Below are positions 53,047-60,722 of a DNA stretch of 64,000 bases, piece by piece. The translations under genes were made by a program, and so were the position numbers. Position 1 is the stretch's first letter, and every line of letters begins with the position of its first letter. Source of the stretch: an uncultured Bacteroides sp. Its GTDB lineage: Bacteria; Bacteroidota; Bacteroidia; Bacteroidales; Bacteroidaceae. The DNA lies in NCBI RefSeq assembly GCF_902491285.1, contig NZ_CABUHK010000005.1:53424-117423 (forward strand), in the 5' to 3' direction. The notes under the pieces were generated by a model, which searched no databases, was not told where the DNA came from, and saw only the letters and a program-made list of their open reading frames with translations.

Positions 53047-54348
53047 ATGAACGTAAATAACAACATTCGGAATAAAGAGATAAAGCACCGCAGCACGTTT
53101 GCCATCCTGTTCTATATCAACCGCACAAAGGTACGCAAAGATGGAACATGCCAGCTGTTGTGCAAGGTAAGTGTCGATGCCAAATGGGAACAAATAGGCA
53201 TCAAGGTAGCCGTAAATCCCGCCCTGTGGAATCCGGAAACAGGACGTGCCGACGGCAGAAGCGAAAATGCCATTACCGTGAACCGCGCCATAGTCGACCT
53301 GGACAAACAGATCCGTGGACATTACAAGCGTATCAAAAACAGTCTGGGTTTCGTTACAGCGGAATTGATCAAGAATGCCATGCTGGGTATCGGTGAGAAA
53401 AAACTGACCTTACTGGCACTGTTTACGGAACATAACGAGGAGTTCAAGAAAAGAATCGGCGTGGACCGGGAGGAAGGGAGTTACGAAAGCTATACCCGTT
53501 CCTACAGACACTTGCATGAGTTTATACGGGATAAAAAGAAAACGGAAGATGTCACCCTGAAAAGTCTCGACCAGGATTTTTATGATGATTTCGAGTTGTA
53601 CCTGCGAAGCAATTGCGGTATGCAGCAGAAAACCGTGCATGAACACTTGTACCGCTTGAAAAAGATGACCAAACGAGCGGTGAGCCAGGGAACATTACGC
53701 CGCGACCCTTACGATGAACTGCATCCGGCACTTCCGAAGCGCAAAAGCCGCCATCTGAAATACGAGGACCTGACGAAACTGATGGCGACACAACTCGATA
53801 AACCCAACCTGCAACGTGTCCGTGACTGGTTCATTTTTTCGACGTTCACGGGTCTGGCTTATGCCGACCTGAAACGCTTGTCGGAAAAGGATATCATACA
53901 GAAGGAGGACGGAAGTCAGTGGATTCGTATCCGGCGAAAAAAAACGGATGTCGCCTCTTATATCCGATTGTTGGATATTCCCTTGCGGATTATAGAGAAG
54001 TACAAGCCGGAACGTCGGAGCGACAAGATTTTCAACGTGTATTGTCGCGGATATTTGATTAAACTCACGAAAGAGGTCGGAAAACAATACGGATTCTACA
54101 TGACTTTCCACAAGGCGAGGCATAATTTCGGAACGCATATCACGCTCTCGTTGGGTATTCCGATAGAAACCGTGAGCCGCATGATGGGACATACCAGCAT
54201 CACGACTACCCAGATATATGCTGAGGTGAAAAGCCGGAAAGTGGACGAGGACACGAAAGCATTACGTGAAATGTCGGCAAAACGGCCGGTAAACCTCTAC
54301 GAAGAAGAAGTTATCGCCAAGCCCAAGCGGAAAAGAAAGACTGTGTAA
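53047..54348 (+). CDS. Tyrosine recombinase (integrase) 2
   Basis: A second, divergent integrase of 433 residues in the same operon. Domain order is as in integrase 1: arm-binding N-terminus (FAILFYINRTKVRKDGTCQL), core-binding domain and catalytic domain. Catalytic residues: Lys in IRRKKTD, His355-x-x-Arg358 (HKARH), His of MMGHTSITTTQ and Tyr391. The first box (FTGLAYADLKRLSEKD) also lacks the usual Arg. A basic C-terminal tail (KPKRKRKTV) is added. Paired integrases may work together or on different sites; which one moves the element is not known. Confidence 0.92.
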   Translation: MNVNNNIRNKEIKHRSTFAILFYINRTKVRKDGTCQLLCKVSVDAKWEQIGIKVAVNPALWNPETGRADGRSENAITVNRAIVDLDKQIRGHYKRIKNSLGFVTAELIKNAMLGIGEKKLTLLALFTEHNEEFKKRIGVDREEGSYESYTRSYRHLHEFIRDKKKTEDVTLKSLDQDFYDDFELYLRSNCGMQQKTVHEHLYRLKKMTKRAVSQGTLRRDPYDELHPALPKRKSRHLKYEDLTKLMATQLDKPNLQRVRDWFIFSTFTGLAYADLKRLSEKDIIQKEDGSQWIRIRRKKTDVASYIRLLDIPLRIIEKYKPERRSDKIFNVYCRGYLIKLTKEVGKQYGFYMTFHKARHNFGTHITLSLGIPIETVSRMMGHTSITTTQIYAEVKSRKVDEDTKALREMSAKRPVNLYEEEVIAKPKRKRKTV

Positions 54349-54360
54349 ACAAGCGGCAAT

Positions 54361-54402
54361 AAAAATGAGAGGAACAATCCGTATTATCGGGCTGTTCCTC
54401 TC
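54361..54402 (-). terminator. Terminator of the HTH trio
   Basis: Perfect 10-base arms GAGAGGAACA (54367-54376) and TGTTCCTCTC (54393-54402). On the minus strand the hairpin is followed by ATTTTTATT, so it ends the minus-strand HTH operon; it also sits 18 bases after the stop of integrase 2 and may serve both. Confidence 0.75.
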
Positions 54403-54432
54403 GTACTGTTCCGTTGGAACCGCTTGCTCAGA

Positions 54433-54747
54433 TCATAACCATTTCTGTTGTTCGTCAAGGCACTTTCTATGCGCCTCTTCCAGCAGTTGCTGAATTTCCG
54501 ATTCCTTGTACAGCACCTTGCCTTGTATCAGGTAGTAAGGCAGGATGCGCAATGACCGGTATTCCTGCAAGGTGCGGCGGCTGATACGCAGGAGTTTTGC
54601 CAGTTCCACATCATTCATGAAACGTTCGCCGTTGAACGAGCGTTGACAGTTCGGTTCCATTTTCTTCAGTGCCCTGCCGGTATTCTCCAGACGGCGGAGA
54701 AGGTCGGCTACACGCGGGTCTTGCTTGTCAATGAAATAATGGTTCAT
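54433..54747 (-). CDS. Excisionase-like helix-turn-helix protein A
   Basis: Small DNA-binding protein, 104 residues. A C-terminal MerR-type HTH_17 domain is clear: MNDVELAKLLRISRRTLQEY, then RILPYYLIQGKVLYKESEI. The N-terminal 40 residues are helical. Members next to integrases usually act as recombination directionality factors (excisionases) or regulators of the excision operon. Its start overlaps the stop of protein B by four bases (ATGA), so these two are translationally coupled. It shares the HTH sequence pattern with B and C, so the three are paralogues. Confidence 0.85.
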   Translation of the reverse strand: MNHYFIDKQDPRVADLLRRLENTGRALKKMEPNCQRSFNGERFMNDVELAKLLRISRRTLQEYRSLRILPYYLIQGKVLYKESEIQQLLEEAHRKCLDEQQKWL

Positions 54748-55037
54748 AGTTTCTTTGAATTAGCATGATAATACGACTGTAATACTTTCTCCACGTCTTC
54801 AGGCTTGTAGAACAGCTTGTTCTTGATCCTGCCGAAAGGCAGTAATCCTTTGGCCCGGTACTCCTGTAGGGTACGCTTCGATATGCCAAGAATGTCGCAT
54901 ACCTCCTGGTTGTCCAGCCATTTTTTCAAGCCGAGGTCTTCCTGCCGTTTACATAGTATGTCGGCCTTTTCCTCGATGGTTTTCACACGCGTCATGAGCG
55001 CGTCGAAAGTCCGGATGTCCATACTGATAATTTCCAT
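54744..55037 (-). CDS. Excisionase-like helix-turn-helix protein B
   Basis: 97 residues. N-terminal coiled-coil-like part (TFDALMTRVKTIEEKADILC), then HTH_17: LDNQEVCDILGISKRTLQEY and GLLPFGRIKNKLFYKPEDVE. Middle gene of the trio, 22 bases after protein C. In CTnDOT, small basic HTH proteins Xis2c and Xis2d near the integrase promote excision; this trio occupies a similar place, so that role is inferred. The sequence itself shows only DNA binding. Confidence 0.85.
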   Translation of the reverse strand: MEIISMDIRTFDALMTRVKTIEEKADILCKRQEDLGLKKWLDNQEVCDILGISKRTLQEYRAKGLLPFGRIKNKLFYKPEDVEKVLQSYYHANSKKL

Positions 55038-55059
55038 TGCAATTCTTCATTTTAATTTG

Positions 55060-55380
55060 TTAAACATTGATTCTGTTTCGCTCCATTTCCGCGAGGGAGA
55101 GCCTGCCTTTCCGGTTCAGAAATTCCTTGACCTCGGATGATTTGTAATAGGTACGCCCGTCTATCATGTAGTAAGTCACGAGTTTTTTCTGGCGGTACCG
55201 TGCAAGGGTACGTTTCGTGATACCGAGCAACTCGCACATGTCCTGGTTATCCAGCAGCTTGTCGCCGTCAAGGGCAGAGGTCTGCCGGTTCATGCGGCTC
55301 AGCTTGTCTTCAATCTTGTCGAACCGTTCCATGATTTGGTGAAGCATCATCTGGAACGTCTCACGGTCTATCTGTATCAT
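55060..55380 (-). CDS. Excisionase-like helix-turn-helix protein C
   Basis: 106 residues and first gene of the minus-strand trio. It has an N-terminal helical segment (FQMMLHQIMERFDKIEDKLS) and HTH_17: LDNQDMCELLGITKRTLARY, KLVTYYMIDGRTYYKSSEV. Alignment by eye with B gives identity over most of the HTH (LDNQ, LGI-KRTL, YYK). A candidate sigma-54 promoter lies 75-91 bases upstream, with inverted repeats beyond it. Confidence 0.87.
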   Translation of the reverse strand: MIQIDRETFQMMLHQIMERFDKIEDKLSRMNRQTSALDGDKLLDNQDMCELLGITKRTLARYRQKKLVTYYMIDGRTYYKSSEVKEFLNRKGRLSLAEMERNRINV

Positions 55381-55454
55381 AATATGATCTGTCTTTTGAG
55401 TGTAAATAATGACTGATTACACCTTGTCGCGCAACAGGTTATACTATGATATAG

Positions 55455-55471
55455 GGCTAATGGCATACCAA
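55455..55471 (-). promoter_or_regulatory. Candidate sigma-54 (-24/-12) promoter before the HTH trio
   Basis: Minus strand reads TTGGTATGCCATTAGCC. The invariant GG and GC are present with the required 10 bases between them, and 9 of 13 specified positions of the consensus YTGGCACGrnnnTTGCw match. The start would be near 55444. A sigma-54 activator (RteB-like) is encoded 900 bases upstream on the same strand, which makes the match more credible, but it is a sequence-only prediction. Confidence 0.4.
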
Positions 55472-55561
55472 TGACCCTGCATTTCACGGAATAACACAGG
55501 CATTCCGCTGAAATACAGCGAAATAAAAATTATCAGAGGAAAGTTGAAATGAAAAAACGGT

Positions 55562-55606
55562 CTTGCAAAATGCAAGGATTCCCGCAATGTGCAAGTTACA
55601 TCTTGC
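55562..55606. promoter_or_regulatory. Paired CTTGC/GCAAG palindromes (candidate activator sites)
   Basis: CTTGCAAAATGCAAG at 55562-55576 is a palindrome, and GCAAG (55591-55595) with CTTGC (55602-55606) is a second one built from the same half-sites. They lie 120-165 bases upstream of the start expected from the sigma-54-like promoter, the usual place for enhancer-binding-protein sites. The second partly overlaps the end of the DHFR-like gene. Two further hairpins lie at 55487-55507 (CGGAAT/ATTCCG) and 55506-55520 (CGCTG/CAGCG). Confidence 0.35.
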
Positions 55607-56012
55607 GAGGGTTGCGATAAATCAACCGGCAGATACCGTTGGAAAAGGTAGTGGCTTCATGCAACCGCCATTGCAGAGTAGGAAGAATGTTTTGTATGGA
55701 AGTTCCCCCGCCGGAGGAAATGGGAAGCAGGTAAACGATCAGTTCGTCCACGAGGTTGTAAAGGGAAAGCCCTCGGAGCAGTTCCAACGATTCGGAATCG
55801 GAAACTTCGGCCAAATAGGTAAAGGTATTGCCTTTGCCGTCTTTTTCGCAAAGCAGGTCCAAAATGGAATGGGGTAAAATCCTTGCGTCACAGCGTTCCC
55901 GCCAATGGGCAAAACCTTTCCTGTGGTTCATTACCCATCGCATCGACATATCGGCGGCATCCGGCAGAAAGCCGTCCAGTGTCATAGCCGTTACTGCTTG
56001 GATTTTTGGCAT
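55596..56012 (-). CDS. Short DHFR/RibD C-terminal-like protein
   Basis: 138 residues with the fold signature of the dihydrofolate reductase/RibD-C family: the start KIQAVTAMTLDGFLPD and the C-terminal strand block LVDELIVYLLPISSGGGTSI. The usual length is 170-190, and the nucleotide-binding middle (an SxxTL or GG loop type segment) is not evident, so the enzymatic activity is doubtful. It may be a shortened, regulatory or decayed family member. It lies between the structured RNA and the HTH trio on the same strand. It does not look like the trimethoprim-resistance DHFRs I know. Confidence 0.6.
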   Translation of the reverse strand: MPKIQAVTAMTLDGFLPDAADMSMRWVMNHRKGFAHWRERCDARILPHSILDLLCEKDGKGNTFTYLAEVSDSESLELLRGLSLYNLVDELIVYLLPISSGGGTSIQNILPTLQWRLHEATTFSNGICRLIYRNPRKM

Positions 56013-56052
56013 ATACCCCGGTTTTTAATTTTACTCTCAACCGGAAGCCGTC

Positions 56053-56078
56053 AAAAAAAAGAAGCGTGCAAACACGCT
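56053..56078 (-). terminator. Terminator of the structured RNA
   Basis: Six-base stem (AGCGTG 56063-56068 with CACGCT 56073-56078 on the plus strand), 4-base loop; the minus strand ends in TTCTTTTTTTT. It could stop the RNA 40 bases before the DHFR-like ATG, or act as an attenuator for that gene. Confidence 0.75.
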
Positions 56079-56271
56079 ACTTCTAATGGAGGCTCTGGAA
56101 TGCCTTAACAGGAATAGGTGAATGCACGCTATGCGTAGGCATAGCATAAGCAATCACGCAATAGTTCCTGTTAATGTTAATTTACCAGATTCCCATTAGA
56201 AACGCCTTGCGGTCTTATGTTATATATCGTCGGCAACTGCCCTATTGACAGTAAGCCGATTTTTCTCTATT
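56053..56271 (-). ncRNA. Candidate structured RNA, about 217 nt, ending in an intrinsic terminator
   Basis: Minus-strand unit between the RteB-like gene and the DHFR-like gene. A TAATTTTG -7 box (56278-56285) would start it near 56271. The first hairpin pairs TCGGC (56230-56234) with GCCGA (56255-56259), extended by ACTG/CAGT. A long rod follows: TTCTAATGG (56081-56089) with CCATTAGAA (56193-56201), TCTGG (56094-56098) with CCAGA (56185-56189), TTAACAGGAA (56105-56114) with TTCCTGTTAA (56165-56174), GTGA (56118-56121) with TCAC (56154-56157), and GCTATGC (56128-56134) with GCATAGC (56139-56145). The terminator is CACGCT/AGCGTG (56063-56078) with eight Ts after TTC. I recognise no named family. 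Confidence 0.65.
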
Positions 56272-56277
56272 TAATTG

Positions 56278-56285
56278 CAAAATTA
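56278..56285 (-). promoter_or_regulatory. -7 box of the structured RNA
   Basis: Minus-strand TAATTTTG, a full match to TAnnTTTG, 42 bases after the stop of the RteB-like gene. No clear -33 box. Confidence 0.4.
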
Positions 56286-56326
56286 CATATATTCAGCGAT
56301 ATTTCCATTAATTACAGTTATCAATT

Positions 56327-57640
56327 TCACTTCAGCCCGTATTTCTTCATTTTCCGGTACAGCGTTGCCGGATTGATATTCAGCATCGCCGCGGCTTGTT
56401 CCCGGTGTCCGTTGCAAACCTTCAGAGCATTGATAATGCTCTCTTTCTCCATCGATTCATCTCTCAGGGGCAGGACGGTACGTGAAGGGGCATCGTCATT
56501 TACGCATGGACGGATTTCCATATCCAACGCTTCCATATTCAGCATCGGCGTTTCCGTGACCAGTACGGCACGTTTGATTCGGTTCTGCAACTCCCGCACG
56601 TTGCCCGGCCAGTGATAGGCGAGCATCCTGCGCCTGGCATCGTCCGTAAAGCCTTGCGTTTCCCGTTTCAGTTCTTTGGAATGACGTTCACGGAAAAATT
56701 CGGCCAGCGGCAGGATGTCTTCCGGACACTCTGCCAACGACGGCTGCCGAATCTCGAACTCGTTCAGCCGGTGGTAGAGGTCTTCCCTGAAACGTCCCTC
56801 CCGGATGGCCAGTTGCATATCCTCGTTCGTGGCGGCAATTATCCGCACATCGGCTGTCCGTTCCCTGCCGCCTACCGGAGCATAGGTATTCTCCTGCAAT
56901 ACCCGCAGGAGCAAGGACTGTATCTCGTAGGACATCGTCCCTATTTCGTCCAGAAACAGCGTGCCGCCTTTCGCCATGTCGAAATATCCGGTCTTGGCGC
57001 TGTCGGCACCGGTAAACGACCCTTTCTCGTGCCCGAAGAAGAGCGAGGCGGCCAGTTCACGCGGTAACGCCCCGCAGTTTATCGCGACGAACGGCATATT
57101 CCAGCGTTCGCTGTTGTTATGGATGGTTTGTGCTATCGATTCTTTGCCGGTTCCGTTGGCACCGAGAATCATTACCGACATATCGGACGGAGCAACCAGC
57201 CTGGCAAACTTTTCCGCTTGCAGAATCCTGGGGCTTGTTCGGTGAAACAGCTCCTTCTCTTTCCTGCGCACCGTAGCCACCGGGCGGAACACATCTTCCG
57301 CCAACTCCAGCAGATGCTCCCGGTGTACCGGTTTGGGCAGGTAATCCCTGGCTCCGAGCTTGATGGTACGCACCACATCCGAAACGGAAACATATTCCGT
57401 GGTCAGGATGAACGGGATGTCCTTCCTTTCCTTGCGCAACCATTCCAGCAGGGAAATGCCGTCCCCTTCAGGTAACCGCACATCCGACAATATCAGGTCG
57501 AACTGCGTTCTGCGTATCAACGAGCGTGCTATCGTCTCGTTCATGGCCGTCACGGCATCATAACCGGCCTGTGAGAGCCAGTCTTTCTGCATCTGTGACA
57601 GACCTACATTGTCTTCAACTATCAGTATTTTCCGTTTCAT
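56327..57640 (-). CDS. rteB: RteB-like sigma-54-dependent response regulator
   Basis: Activates sigma-54 promoters when phosphorylated. The 437-residue protein has a receiver domain (1-120) with phospho-acceptor Asp53 (LILSDVRLPEGDG), an AAA+ domain with Walker A GANGTGKE near 159, a GSFTGA loop that contacts sigma-54, Walker B GGTLFLDEIG, the arginine finger region and the sensor GRERTADVRIIAATNED, and a C-terminal Fis-type helix-turn-helix (GHREQAAAMLNINPATLYRK). In CTnDOT the homologous RteB switches on rteC and thereby excision and transfer. The gene overlaps the kinase gene by 26 bases, so they are coupled. The symbol is given by family and context. Confidence 0.9.
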   Translation of the reverse strand: MKRKILIVEDNVGLSQMQKDWLSQAGYDAVTAMNETIARSLIRRTQFDLILSDVRLPEGDGISLLEWLRKERKDIPFILTTEYVSVSDVVRTIKLGARDYLPKPVHREHLLELAEDVFRPVATVRRKEKELFHRTSPRILQAEKFARLVAPSDMSVMILGANGTGKESIAQTIHNNSERWNMPFVAINCGALPRELAASLFFGHEKGSFTGADSAKTGYFDMAKGGTLFLDEIGTMSYEIQSLLLRVLQENTYAPVGGRERTADVRIIAATNEDMQLAIREGRFREDLYHRLNEFEIRQPSLAECPEDILPLAEFFRERHSKELKRETQGFTDDARRRMLAYHWPGNVRELQNRIKRAVLVTETPMLNMEALDMEIRPCVNDDAPSRTVLPLRDESMEKESIINALKVCNGHREQAAAMLNINPATLYRKMKKYGLK

Positions 57641-59942
57641 TCGTCACTCTTTTTATCTCGGCTTCCGCCACTTTAATCAGTATGGCGGCGTAATCCATAA
57701 TCTGCCGGGTATGTTCATTCAATATCTTATCGTTTATAGTCTCGTTTTTCAGTAAAGCGCGATAAGCCGACAAGGCTTCTTCCATTTGCAGTAATTCCCA
57801 CATCGGTTGCATCCGGTGGGTGATTTCACGCAATTTCTGCCTGTCACCGTTTTTCATTGCCGTACCGAGTTCCTCCCGGTCTTTTTCTGACTGGGATATA
57901 AAGGAAAGAAGCGTTTTTGATTTGTCGCTGACTTCAGAGAGTATCAGACTGAAATCGACGCTATGGGTCTCTTCCTGCCGGTTTCTTCTTATCGTTGAAA
58001 GCAGGCTGAGCAACTCGGAGGAAGAGAAAGGCTTGTAGATATAGTCTGTAAATCCGGCATGGAGAAATGCCTCCTTGTCACTGTCACCGCGTGCTGTCAT
58101 GGCCACAACAGGTATGGTACGGGAGTTCCCGATATTTGAGTTCCGCAACAGAGTCAGCAGATCGAAGCCGTTGGTGCCCGGCATTTGGATGTCGGACAGC
58201 AGCAAGTCATAATCCTTGCCCCGCATTGCCTTTACGACCTCTTTGGAGGTGGCACAGGTTGTACAGTTCATTCCGTTACGCTCCAGCATCTCCTTTATCA
58301 CATCCAGCAACATGGTGTCATCATCAATGACAAGTACATTTTGGGGCAGGTGCACCGGGTGTGGGATTATCCGGTTCTCGCTTTCTATCGGTTCATCCGT
58401 CATCTTCATGGGAAGTGTCACGCGGAAAGTACTGCCTTGGTCTATACTGCTTGTCACATTGATGGTTCCGCCAAGCAGGTTGACAAGTCCTTTCGTGATT
58501 GGCAGCCCCAATCCGAATCCATGGGCGTTGGCCACTGAACTCAAACGTTCGAACGGACGGAAGATACGGGAGAGCGTCTCCTCACTCATACCAATACCGG
58601 TATCTTTGACTTCTAACAGCAGCTCTCCTTCATGATAACAGGCATTCAGACTGATTGTACCGGCTTCCGTGAATTTGACTGCATTGCTGAGCAGGTTGTC
58701 TATAATCTGCTCGATACGGTCCACATCGCCGTAAAGTTTGACATCGGTATCCTTGAAATCGTGACAGAACAGGATTCCCTTGTTATTGACCACGTGGGAG
58801 AATCCGAAAACGGTACGTTCCAACAAGTCTTTAAGGCTGAACGGCACATCGTTGCGGGTTTCTTTGGCCTCGTTCAGACGGTACACGTCCAGCAGGTTGT
58901 TGAGCAAGTGTACCACGTGTTTACATACAATTCGGATGTTGTTCATGTGATTGTTCCTGCGTTTCTTTTCACGAGTATCCATAGCCAGTTCGGCACTCCC
59001 GCTGATGATGTTCAGCGGGGCGCGGATGTCATGGGAAATGGTCAGGATAATATTCTTCCGCATTTCCAGCAACGCATAGTTCTGTTCTATCGTTTCTTCC
59101 AGGCGTTTCCTGTTCCTTGCCTTAATCTTGATATCCCGTTGTATGATAAGATACAAGACAAACAACAGGATTATGGAGAAGATTATCAGGCCGGTTATTA
59201 CAAGGGTGGAATGCTCGTATGAATCCTTCAAACGGACTTCTTTGTTCCGGAGGGCGGACAATGCCTGCTCATCCAGGCTTGTGATTAACGTGCGCAACTT
59301 ACCGTTGAGTTCACGGTTATGCAACCGCAGACTGTCCGTATAGGTCTCGATGTTTCTTCTGCGTTCTTCCTGCAAGGAAATAAGCTCGTTCCCCCGTGCT
59401 CTCACTTTGGTATTAGCGGATGGCAATTGTACGGTTTCCTTGCCTCCGAATAATCCGGCTATCCCTTTTTTCTTGCGGGTGACAGTACGGGAGGTATTTG
59501 CTTGTGATGTGACAAGTGAATATTGGCCGGCCAGCAGGCTGTCGATTTGTTTTTGTTGCCGGAAAATCTCTTTCATCCGCAACAGATGTTCCTCTTTGTT
59601 GAGCAGTAGGGAACGGAGGGAATCCACTTGTTCCGGACGTACAAATTCCTTGCATTGTTCACGTAAAATTTGCAGCAGGGAATCCGCCTTCAGACGACGT
59701 GTACGGTATAACTCACAATCTTTATCTGTCCACGTCATGACGGATTCCCCGAAAGTAGCAAGCACGGTGATATGGCGATGGGTAGTGCTGATATTGCTTT
59801 GTGTCTGGAATATGGTTATCGACTCCTGCTCTATCTCCGCCACACGTTTACGCTCGTGTAAAACGATGGCGACCATACTACCGATAATCGCCATTAGAAG
59901 AAAATATCCTATGAATATCTTATGCTGCAATAGTAATTTCAT
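57615..59942 (-). CDS. rteA: RteA-like hybrid sensor histidine kinase
   Basis: Membrane sensor partner of the RteB-like regulator. The 775-residue protein has a membrane helix near the N-terminus (about 9-28, FIGYFLLMAIIGSMVAIVLH), a long periplasmic coiled-coil-rich region, a second helix (about 242-262), a HisKA domain with phospho-acceptor His304 (LTISHDIRAPLN), an ATPase domain (QIIDNLLSNAVKFT, GTGIGM-like VKDTGIGMS, GFGLGLPI), a receiver domain with Asp584 (LLLSDIQMPGTNG) and a C-terminal helical segment with HRMQPMWELLQ that resembles a phosphotransfer domain. It starts 24 bases after the ABC ATPase gene, so it is on the same transcript as the importer. Confidence 0.9.
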   Translation of the reverse strand: MKLLLQHKIFIGYFLLMAIIGSMVAIVLHERKRVAEIEQESITIFQTQSNISTTHRHITVLATFGESVMTWTDKDCELYRTRRLKADSLLQILREQCKEFVRPEQVDSLRSLLLNKEEHLLRMKEIFRQQKQIDSLLAGQYSLVTSQANTSRTVTRKKKGIAGLFGGKETVQLPSANTKVRARGNELISLQEERRRNIETYTDSLRLHNRELNGKLRTLITSLDEQALSALRNKEVRLKDSYEHSTLVITGLIIFSIILLFVLYLIIQRDIKIKARNRKRLEETIEQNYALLEMRKNIILTISHDIRAPLNIISGSAELAMDTREKKRRNNHMNNIRIVCKHVVHLLNNLLDVYRLNEAKETRNDVPFSLKDLLERTVFGFSHVVNNKGILFCHDFKDTDVKLYGDVDRIEQIIDNLLSNAVKFTEAGTISLNACYHEGELLLEVKDTGIGMSEETLSRIFRPFERLSSVANAHGFGLGLPITKGLVNLLGGTINVTSSIDQGSTFRVTLPMKMTDEPIESENRIIPHPVHLPQNVLVIDDDTMLLDVIKEMLERNGMNCTTCATSKEVVKAMRGKDYDLLLSDIQMPGTNGFDLLTLLRNSNIGNSRTIPVVAMTARGDSDKEAFLHAGFTDYIYKPFSSSELLSLLSTIRRNRQEETHSVDFSLILSEVSDKSKTLLSFISQSEKDREELGTAMKNGDRQKLREITHRMQPMWELLQMEEALSAYRALLKNETINDKILNEHTRQIMDYAAILIKVAEAEIKRVTNETENTDS

Positions 59943-59966
59943 TAGCTTTTGAGTCTTTATTATATA

Positions 59967-60722
59967 CTATTGAGCCTTTACGATTCCGCTCAGCGGGTCG
60001 AACCGCATGGCTTGGTTGCTGAACAGCCGTTCGATATAACCGCTCCGGCGCATCTCCTCTGTTGGCATACAATGAAGTCCGGGGGTGTCTATGAGGGCTA
60101 TTCTGTCGCTCAGGGAGAGGGCTATGTCGAGTTCGTGGGTGGAAAACAGGATGCACTTTCCTTCGTTATGGGCCAGCCGGGCGAGCAGCGAACAGAGTTC
60201 GTAACGGTTGGGCATGTCGAGGAACGAGGTAGGCTCGTCCAGCAGGATGATGGGTGTGGACTGTGCCAATGCGCGGGCAATCATGATGCGCTGGCACTCG
60301 CCGTCCGACATCCTGTCCATCGTGCGTTCCGCATAGTCCTCCATGCCTACCGAGGCGAGCGACCGCATAACGATCTCCGTGTCGGCCTTCTGCATCCTTC
60401 CTATCCAATTGGTATAGGGTGCGCGGCCGATAGCCACGACGTCCTCGCATTTGAGGTTGGCGATGCGAGTGCGCTCGGTCGTGACGAATGCCAGTGTTCT
60501 TGCCCTCTCTGCAACCCGCATATCGGCGGCGTTATGCCCGTCGAGCAGGATTCGACCGGCATAACGGCGGTTCAGTCCGGCGATGGCGCGGAGCAGCGTC
60601 GATTTGCCCGTGCCGTTGCGCCCGATAAGGGCTGTCAGTTTGCCTTTTTCTATGGTGGTTTCCACCTCGCAGAGCAAAGTTCGCTCGCCGTAGCCTATGG
60701 AAAAATCGTGTAACTCTATCAT
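59967..60722 (-). CDS. ABC transporter ATPase of the siderophore/cobamide (FecE/BtuD) type
   Basis: Energises the FecCD-like permease. The frame is open up to 60830 but the true start is the ATG at 60722 (MIELHDFSIGYGERTLL), giving about 251 residues and a four-base ATGA overlap with the permease stop. Landmarks: Walker A GRNGTGKSTLL, Q-loop region FVTTERTRIANL, the signature MSDGECQRIMIARALAQ, Walker B IILLDEPTSFLD and the switch His in FSTHELDIALSLSD. Codon use is GC-rich compared with the core genes. Confidence 0.95.
   Translation of the reverse strand: MIELHDFSIGYGERTLLCEVETTIEKGKLTALIGRNGTGKSTLLRAIAGLNRRYAGRILLDGHNAADMRVAERARTLAFVTTERTRIANLKCEDVVAIGRAPYTNWIGRMQKADTEIVMRSLASVGMEDYAERTMDRMSDGECQRIMIARALAQSTPIILLDEPTSFLDMPNRYELCSLLARLAHNEGKCILFSTHELDIALSLSDRIALIDTPGLHCMPTEEMRRSGYIERLFSNQAMRFDPLSGIVKAQ

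Noticed and set aside
56053..56285. Retron msr-msd RNA
   Set aside because: The structure is rich enough, but no reverse transcriptase is encoded next to it; the only nearby small gene is DHFR-like.
56053..56285. 6S RNA or other universal housekeeping RNA
   Set aside because: The rod shape is similar, but a housekeeping RNA is not expected inside an integrative element and I cannot match conserved sequence.
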